Below are positions 58,797 through 64,000 of a DNA stretch of 64,000 nucleotides, piece by piece. The stretch is taken from contig NZ_CP139715.1 of NCBI RefSeq assembly GCF_034377285.1, forward strand, positions 5,374,501 through 5,438,500. Reading direction: 5' to 3'. Within the stretch, counting starts at the first letter, position 1. Each line of letters opens with the position of its first letter. Both the position numbers and the translations under genes were made by a program. This DNA is from Thalassobaculum sp. OXR-137 (GTDB taxonomy: Bacteria; Pseudomonadota; Alphaproteobacteria; Thalassobaculales; Thalassobaculaceae). Under the pieces are notes generated by a model, which saw only the letters and a list, made by a program, of their open reading frames with translations, made no database searches and was not told the origin of the DNA.

Positions 58797-59448
58797 GGGC
58801 AGCCTCCCGGAACCGGCCGATCAGGTCGTTCACCGGCCCGGGCCGGGTCTTCAGCGCGGTGCGGTTCACCGCCAGACGGGCGCTTACATCAGCGATCCGG
58901 TCGATCTCCACCAGCCCGTTGGCCTTCAGGGTCGAGCCGGTCTGCACCAGGTCGACGATGCGGCGGCACAGGCCGAGATTCGGGGCCAGCTCCAGCGCGC
59001 CGTTCAGCTTGATGCACTCCGCCTGAACCCCGCGCCGGGCGAAATAACGGCGGGTGACGTTCGGATACTTGGTGGCCACGCGCAGGTGCGACCAGCGCTG
59101 CGGATCCTCGTTGGCGGCCAGATCGGCCGGCGCGGCGACGGCGAGATGGCAGTGGCCGACATCCAGGTTCACCGGTGCGTAGATCTCCGGATGATCGAAC
59201 TCCATCAGCACATCCGAGCCCGATACCGCCAGGTGGGCGGCGCCGAAGGCCAGGAAGGTGGCGGTGTCGAAGCTGCGCACCCGGATGATGTCGAGGTTCG
59301 GATCGGAGGTGGCGAACTGGAGCTGACGCGCGTCCTCGTCGAAGAACGCGTCCTCCGGTTCGACCCCGGCCCGCGCCATCAGCGGTGCGATCGCCTTCAG
59401 GATCCGGCCCTTGGGCACGGCCAATACAAGCTTGTCGTTCGCATTCAC
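58786..59448 (-). CDS. hisG: ATP phosphoribosyltransferase, short form
   Basis: 220 residues from GTG 59448: LVLAVPKGRILKAIAPLMA, VRSFDTATFLAFGAAHLAVSG, and the PRPP loop region LNGALELAPNLGL. Lacks the C-terminal regulatory domain of the long form, so it depends on HisZ, encoded at 23729-24889. First step of histidine synthesis. Confidence 0.96.
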   Translation of the reverse strand: MNANDKLVLAVPKGRILKAIAPLMARAGVEPEDAFFDEDARQLQFATSDPNLDIIRVRSFDTATFLAFGAAHLAVSGSDVLMEFDHPEIYAPVNLDVGHCHLAVAAPADLAANEDPQRWSHLRVATKYPNVTRRYFARRGVQAECIKLNGALELAPNLGLCRRIVDLVQTGSTLKANGLVEIDRIADVSARLAVNRTALKTRPGPVNDLIGRFREAARAA

Positions 59449-59497
59449 GGCTGTGTCGTCCCGTTGAAAACCTTGCGCCGTCGGCACGTGTGCGGCC

Positions 59498-60001
59498 TTA
59501 AGCGGCCCCGTCCGAGTGCTCGCCCTCGTCGTGGGACGGGCGGAACACGGTGGGCCAGGGGGTGCCGAGGTCCTCCACGTGACAGGACAGGCTGTCCACG
59601 TCAAGCCGGATGGTCGATTCGCCGGCGAACACCAGGTCGACCACGCCCTCGCCATAGGCCAGGGACAGCAGGTTCAGCATCTGCCCGGGATCGCGTCGGT
59701 CGATGCCCCGGGTGCGGACCTTGCGCACCCCTTCGAAGCGGATGCCGGTATGCACCCGCTCGAACGGCGTGTCCTGGCCCTCGGCCACGGTGCCGTCCGG
59801 CGCGATCTCCCAGCGGAACCGGCCGGCCACCAGGACGAACCGGTTCTCGTCGGCCAGGAAGCTCATTTCCGACACCGGCACGATCGCGTCCTGCAGATAG
59901 GCGGCGACCACGGTGAGATCCTCGAGATCCTCCGCCCGCACCCGCAGCGGACGGTCCCGCCCCTGATCCCCGAAGGGCCTGATCGCCGGCGTCCGGGCCA
60001 T
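59498..60001 (-). CDS. DUF2948 family protein
   Basis: 167 residues. LRVRAEDLEDLTVVAAYLQD, VPVSEMSFLADENRFVLV, and LNLLSLAYGEG match DUF2948, a conserved alphaproteobacterial family placed between murA and hisG. Function unknown. Starts 4 bp after murA. Confidence 0.9.
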   Translation of the reverse strand: MARTPAIRPFGDQGRDRPLRVRAEDLEDLTVVAAYLQDAIVPVSEMSFLADENRFVLVAGRFRWEIAPDGTVAEGQDTPFERVHTGIRFEGVRKVRTRGIDRRDPGQMLNLLSLAYGEGVVDLVFAGESTIRLDVDSLSCHVEDLGTPWPTVFRPSHDEGEHSDGAA

Positions 60002-60005
60002 GCGC

Positions 60006-61289
60006 CTACTCCTCCGCCGCAGCGCGGTCGGAGGCGACGCGCCCCACATCGGCGCCACAGGCGGACAGCTTGCCCACCAGATCCTGGTAGCCGCGGTCCA
60101 GATGGTAGATCCGGTTGATCACCGTCTCGCCCTCGGCGGCGAGCCCGGCCAGCACCAGCGAGACCGAGGCGCGCAGATCGGTCGCCATCACCTGCGCGCC
60201 CTTCAGCTTCTCCACGCCGCGCACCATGGCGGACGCGTGGTGCACCGTGATGTTGGCGCCCATACGCGACAGTTCCGGCACGTGCATGAAGCGGTTCTCG
60301 AAGATCGTCTCGGTGATCATCGACGCGCCCCGGGACACGGTCATCAACGACATGAACTGGGCCTGCAGGTCGGTCGGGAAGCCCGGATAGGGCTCGGTCA
60401 TCATGTCGACGCCCAGCACCCGGTCGCCGTCGCGGGCGACGCGCACGCCGCCCTCGACCGTCTCCAGGGTGACGCCGGCCCGGCGCAGGGTCTCCGCCGC
60501 CGCGTCGATCAGGTCCAGCTCGGTATCGGTCAGGACGACGTCGCCGCCGGCGATGGCGACCGCCATGGCATAGGTGCCGGTCTCGATCCGGTCGGCCACC
60601 ACCTTATGCTCGGCCCCGCCCAGATCCGGCTTGCCCTGGATGTGGATGGTGTCGGTGCCGGCACCCTCGATCTGCGCGCCCATGGCGGTCAGCAGCTTGG
60701 CGAGGTCGCTGATCTCCGGCTCGCGGGCGGCGTTGACCAGCACGGTCTCGCCCTCGGCCAGGGCAGCGGCCATCATCAGGTTCTCGGTGGCGCCGACGGA
60801 GACGAAGGGGAAGGTGACCCGGCCGCCGCGCAGCCGGCCGCCCGGCGCCTTCGCCTCTATATAGCCGGCCTCGATGGTCACCTCGGCGCCGAGATCGGCG
60901 AGACCCTTGAGGTGCAGGTCGACCGGCCGGTTGCCGATGGCGCAGCCGCCCGGCAGCGAGACCTGGGCCTGGCCGAAGCGCGCGACCAGGGGACCCAGCA
61001 CCAGGACCGAGGCCCGCATCTTGCGGACCAGATCGTAGGGGGCCACGGTGCTGTCGATCCGGGCCGCGTCCATGGCCATGTCGCCGCCGTCGCGCTCGAT
61101 GCGGACGCCGTGCTGGCGCAGCAGGCTGGTCATCGACGCGATGTCGGCCAGATCCGGAACATTGGTGAGTTTGATCGGCTCGCCGGACAGCAGGCTCGCC
61201 GCCATCAGCGGAAGGGCAGCGTTCTTGGCACCGCTGATGGGGATCGTCCCGTGGAGCGGCCGGCCGCCCCGCACGCGAATCTGGTCCAT
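60006..61289 (-). CDS. murA: UDP-N-acetylglucosamine 1-carboxyvinyltransferase
   Basis: 427 residues. [20 protein letters not shown] at the N-terminus with the conserved Lys-Asn, and [18 protein letters not shown] carrying the fosfomycin-target Cys. Transfers enolpyruvate from PEP to UDP-GlcNAc, the first committed peptidoglycan step. Heads the murA-DUF2948-hisG-hisD-UPF0262-phosphatase run. Confidence 0.98.
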   Translation of the reverse strand: MDQIRVRGGRPLHGTIPISGAKNAALPLMAASLLSGEPIKLTNVPDLADIASMTSLLRQHGVRIERDGGDMAMDAARIDSTVAPYDLVRKMRASVLVLGPLVARFGQAQVSLPGGCAIGNRPVDLHLKGLADLGAEVTIEAGYIEAKAPGGRLRGGRVTFPFVSVGATENLMMAAALAEGETVLVNAAREPEISDLAKLLTAMGAQIEGAGTDTIHIQGKPDLGGAEHKVVADRIETGTYAMAVAIAGGDVVLTDTELDLIDAAAETLRRAGVTLETVEGGVRVARDGDRVLGVDMMTEPYPGFPTDLQAQFMSLMTVSRGASMITETIFENRFMHVPELSRMGANITVHHASAMVRGVEKLKGAQVMATDLRASVSLVLAGLAAEGETVINRIYHLDRGYQDLVGKLSACGADVGRVASDRAAAEE

Positions 61290-61400
61290 GGATCACACAA
61301 CATGTTGTTTGGTCGGTTCTAACCGACGGGGGCGGGAGGGCTCAAGCACGACGCCTTCTGGATGCACCCCCATTCGGGCGAAACCGTGGCATACCGCCAT

Positions 61401-61601
61401 TTATTCCGGGTCGGCGGCATCCTTCGCGGGAGGCTCCGCATCCGCCCTTGCCCGTGATTGCGCCTTGCGGCGGCGCAGATTCGCGCGCAGGGCCTGTTCC
61501 AGCCGGGCAGTGCGGTCGTCCTTGGCGCCTGCGGCCGCGGGTCCGGCGGCGCCGTCCGTCGAGGATTTCGCCGGGCCGGTCCGGCGCTTGTCGCGATCCA
61601 T
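61401..61601 (-). CDS. small basic protein of unknown function
   Basis: 66 residues from ATG 61601 with GGAGAGGAGC upstream. Disordered, Lys/Arg/Ala-rich, with a helix-like core RLEQALRANLRRRKAQSRAR. Similar short basic proteins lie upstream of murA in alphaproteobacteria, from memory. Function unknown. Confidence 0.55.
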   Translation of the reverse strand: MDRDKRRTGPAKSSTDGAAGPAAAGAKDDRTARLEQALRANLRRRKAQSRARADAEPPAKDAADPE

Positions 61602-61804
61602 GCTCCTCTCCGATCCTTGCGGTTTCATGCTGTCGCGCGCCGTCATCGTGTGGGGGCGGTGCCGGTCCCTGCAGCGGCCGATCCGGCGCGCGGGCGGTCC
61701 GTCCTATCACGGCATGTCATAAACCGGCGATAACGCACTTGCACCCCGCAGGTGTCTCTGGCATGTATGCGCGCCTCGCGGGTCGGCGCCCATCGCCAAC
61801 GCTT

Positions 61805-63433
61805 TCAGCCCGCCGCAGGATGCTGCCGTAGCTCAGGGGTAGAGCACTCCCTTGGTAAGGGAGAGGCCGAGAGTTCAAATCTCTCCGGCAGCACCACCTT
61901 TCTTTCTGACATGCTAAGACCGTCTAACACCCTAAAAACATTCGACTTTTTGGTGTTCAAACAGCCTGTTTCTCGACTGTGCTCAACAGGCCCGTCAAAG
62001 GCCAGTCTCATCACTAAATTGCGGGCGTCCGGGCCGCCAATTTTCCAGCAATCATAAGGGTTTGCGAGAAATCGCATCGAGAGTTCAAACATTTCCGCGA
62101 ACGGGCGTGCGGGCGCAGCCTTCCGCGAGGCCAGATCAAGCGCGACAAGCTTGTCCTTCTCCAACGCCTCTATGCGGTCTTCGAAGGCTTTCAGGGCGCG
62201 AGCGTTCGACACTTCCATCATGCGATCGACGACCTTGCCAATCTCGACTTCCAGCTCTCGTACCTTGTTCGCATAGGCTTTGGTGGTTGCCGTCAACCGG
62301 GCTGCCTGTGCATCCCACGCCTTGGCGAACAGGGCCGCTGCTAGGTCGAGGAAAGGACGCGAGGGCTGGAGCGTTCGAAGAACCTCCTCGAAGCGTCCAT
62401 GCAGCTTCGCCGCTGGGATCGTCTTGCCTCTCTCCGCGCAGCCCTGGTGGTGACAGAAGTAATAGGGATAGTGTTGGTACTTGCCCTTGCTCCATCCTGC
62501 GGTCAGCGAATATCCGCACGCCGAGCATGCGACCGCGCCCCGAAGCGGAATATCCTCGCTCATATCTTTCCGCGCGGGCATGACAGGACGCATCTTGAGA
62601 CGTTCCTGAATGCGCCAGAACGTCTCCTTAGAAACAATCCCCTCGTGCTTCGCCTCGCGCATGGAGATACCCCAACTCGGAGCCGAGACGTATCCACCAT
62701 ACAGGATTTGCTCGAGCATGCGCTTGACGGTCATCTGCCGTATACGCCCACCCGGCAGATCTTTTGGGAACTCCGGTTGAGCTTCTAGGTAGCGAACGAC
62801 TTCAGACTGCGATTGATATCTCCCGCAGGCGAAGCCTTCGAGGGCTTCCCGGACGATGGAGGCAATTGGCTCGTCGTGAACGAGCACCTTTCCGCCGCCC
62901 TTGGCCGCTACGTATTTAAGGCCCACCGGTGGAACTGAGCGCACCGCATAACCTTGCTCGACACGGGCCATGGCCTTTTGCTTGTTCTGCCTCCCCATCT
63001 GGAGACGTTCCAACTCACCGGCAGCGGCAGAGATGATCTCGTTGAATTTGCCTTCGGGCGTGTCCTCGAAATTGAAGTTAAGGCATTCGCGCACAGCGCC
63101 ACGCTCGGTCATGATCCGGCGTAGTTTCAGGTGAAACTCGACGTCTCTTGCATAGCGTTTTAGATCATCAAAAATTACAACGTAACGTTCGTGAGCCCGG
63201 GCATCGAGATAAGCCAGCAGTGCGACCATGCCCTTGCGGTTAATGAAATCACCGCCGCCTGAGACGTCATCTGGGAATACGGCCTCGACCGTATAGCCCT
63301 TCGCTTCGGCATACTGACGGCAGCGATACTCCTGACTATCAAGCCCGGAGCCGTCCTTGGTTTGCTTCTTTCCAGAGACCCGGCAGTAGATGACGGCTTT
63401 GGCCGGTCGGCTGATATTCGTGACGCTATTCAT
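61805..63433 (-). CDS. large serine recombinase (site-specific integrase)
   Basis: 542 residues from ATG 63433 (GGGAGGAG upstream). N-terminal resolvase domain with catalytic Ser20 in YCRVSGKKQ and later Arg in DDLKRYARD; recombinase domain; a zinc ribbon CSACGYS...CHHQGC; and a coiled-coil (VRELEVEIGKVVDRMMEVS). The last 30 or so residues (LPERFELSASPLPREC and on) come from the antisense strand of the tRNA-Thr gene. Probably integrates its element at this tRNA. Coupled to the upstream small gene (8-bp overlap). Confidence 0.92.
   Translation of the reverse strand: MNSVTNISRPAKAVIYCRVSGKKQTKDGSGLDSQEYRCRQYAEAKGYTVEAVFPDDVSGGGDFINRKGMVALLAYLDARAHERYVVIFDDLKRYARDVEFHLKLRRIMTERGAVRECLNFNFEDTPEGKFNEIISAAAGELERLQMGRQNKQKAMARVEQGYAVRSVPPVGLKYVAAKGGGKVLVHDEPIASIVREALEGFACGRYQSQSEVVRYLEAQPEFPKDLPGGRIRQMTVKRMLEQILYGGYVSAPSWGISMREAKHEGIVSKETFWRIQERLKMRPVMPARKDMSEDIPLRGAVACSACGYSLTAGWSKGKYQHYPYYFCHHQGCAERGKTIPAAKLHGRFEEVLRTLQPSRPFLDLAAALFAKAWDAQAARLTATTKAYANKVRELEVEIGKVVDRMMEVSNARALKAFEDRIEALEKDKLVALDLASRKAAPARPFAEMFELSMRFLANPYDCWKIGGPDARNLVMRLAFDGPVEHSRETGCLNTKKSNVFRVLDGLSMSERKVVLPERFELSASPLPRECSTPELRQHPAAG
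61822..61896 (+). tRNA. tRNA-Thr (GGT)
   Basis: 75-nt cloverleaf with CCA encoded: acceptor GCTGCCG/CGGCAGC, D arm with AGCTCAGGGGTAGAGC, anticodon stem CTCCC/GGGAG around TTGGTAA (anticodon GGT), and GAGTTCAAATCTC as T arm. The recombinase gene overlaps it fully in antisense, so it is the likely attachment site. Confidence 0.97.
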
Positions 63434-63797
63434 CAATGACTCCTCCCGCACGTGAACCGGCTTTTGGCCTGTTCAAGCGCATAAATTCTTCGATCAAATC
63501 ACCATGGGAGGAGTTTACCATGCCAGGGCGCAAAGACGCCGATTTCCCGCAGAAATCTGGGACTTCTCCACAGGAAACCCGTGCCTGCTGCACCGGATGA
63601 ACGTTGAAGCCGAGAGCGACGAACTCGCAAACGATACTCCAGATAAGCGTGATATATTCCGCCTTCTGCTCGTCGCTCCAGTCGGCTTCGGATAAGAAGT
63701 GCGCGAACTCGGTGGCGTCAAATTCGAGGGAGAGTGGGCTGGTCGCAGAGCGGGGCTCTTGGAGCCCGATTGGGTTTTGTGTTTTTTCCAGCGTCAT
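63426..63797 (-). CDS. small protein encoded upstream of the serine recombinase
   Basis: 123 residues. ATG 63797 has GAAGGAG six bases upstream and beats an ATG at 63803. Core FAHFLSEADWSDEQKAEYIT then LIWSIVCEFVALGFNVHPVQQ resembles small proteins paired with serine recombinases in alphaproteobacteria, from memory. Its end overlaps the recombinase start by 8 bp. Could be a recombination accessory factor; no known excisionase motif is visible. Lower GC than the core genome, as expected of the mobile element. Confidence 0.65.
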   Translation of the reverse strand: MTLEKTQNPIGLQEPRSATSPLSLEFDATEFAHFLSEADWSDEQKAEYITLIWSIVCEFVALGFNVHPVQQARVSCGEVPDFCGKSASLRPGMVNSSHGDLIEEFMRLNRPKAGSRAGGVIDE

Positions 63798-64000
63798 TGC
63801 CATCTCCTTCGTCAAATCAACACCCCATGTCGCGTTCCTTTCCTTGGTAGCGACAGAACAAAAAGAGAACAATATCTACTTTAATTTGTGTCGCCCCGCA
63901 AGGAGAACCTCATCTGGATTCTCACTATCTTTCTTGGTCTCGTTCTTGATTGCGAATGGCGTCATGCGTTTCGCCGCGCTGACACTTGAATTCCGCCTTC
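63798..64000. other. upstream region of the element's recombinase unit
   Basis: AT-richer non-coding stretch at the window's end, presumably holding the promoter of the small gene and recombinase (TTTGTCGAAGG region excluded). No gene or second copy of the tRNA end is visible here. Confidence 0.3.

Noticed and set aside
61897-64000. second attachment site (attR)
   Set aside because: No repeat of the tRNA-Thr 3' sequence was seen to the window's end; it must lie beyond.

Overview
The window is GC-rich (roughly two thirds G+C), gene-dense DNA from an alphaproteobacterium, most likely of the order Rhodospirillales or a close relative. Pointers are a short-form HisG with a separate HisZ, the murA-DUF2948-hisG-hisD-UPF0262-LMW phosphatase and infA-maf-RNase E/G-yacG gene orders, alphaproteobacterial-type SerC, RpoH, and dispersed palindromic intergenic repeats. 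No species can be named from the sequence alone.

Layout. 0.2-3.2 kb: periplasmic glucan biosynthesis protein and a CorA-type transporter. 3.3-7.7 kb: DUF3108 protein, a MaoC/SDR pair, an EamA exporter and a MarR-GNAT fusion regulator. 8-11.5 kb: altronate dehydratase-type enzyme, Nudix hydrolase, a frameshifted GIY-YIG gene bracketed by two palindromic repeats, and an isochorismatase-fold hydrolase. 11.5-17.7 kb: pyruvate phosphate dikinase and glycyl-tRNA synthetase (glyQ, glyS), where GlyS carries an AT-richer insertion. 17.9-23.6 kb: a small unknown protein, a haem-peroxidase-like protein, then SDR, acyl-CoA dehydrogenase and 3-hydroxyacyl-CoA dehydrogenase, which look like a beta-oxidation-type module. 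23.7-26.2 kb: hisZ and purA. 26.3-28.9 kb: a pseudokinase-like protein with a small membrane protein. 29-31.5 kb: rpoH, an RluA-family pseudouridine synthase and a small membrane protein. 31.5-36.7 kb: a 1735-residue DUF4347/Ig-like/RTX surface or secreted protein with an AT-rich upstream region. 37-40 kb: serC-serA. 40.2-42.2 kb: a chemoreceptor. 42.4-47.6 kb: a complete dipeptide-type ABC importer. 47.7-50 kb: Pmp3-like, BON-MscS channel and ExoD. 50.2-53.6 kb: tRNA-Phe and a TPR-oxygenase/TPR-methyltransferase pair. 53.6-61.6 kb: a housekeeping cluster (yacG, RNase E/G, maf, infA, LMW phosphatase, UPF0262, hisD, hisG, DUF2948, murA), interrupted by a DUF4326 gene. 61.8-64 kb: tRNA-Thr with a large serine recombinase and a small coupled gene, i.e. 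the left edge of an integrated element that runs off the window.

The window is mostly core chromosome. Points deserving a second look are the paired palindromes around the broken GIY-YIG gene; a second dispersed repeat family with compensatory stem changes; the GlyS insertion; the pseudokinase/membrane-protein pair; the coupled TPR oxygenase/methyltransferase pair; and the recombinase whose reading frame ends inside the antisense strand of its tRNA target. No CRISPR array, rRNA, insertion sequence or recognisable riboswitch was seen.
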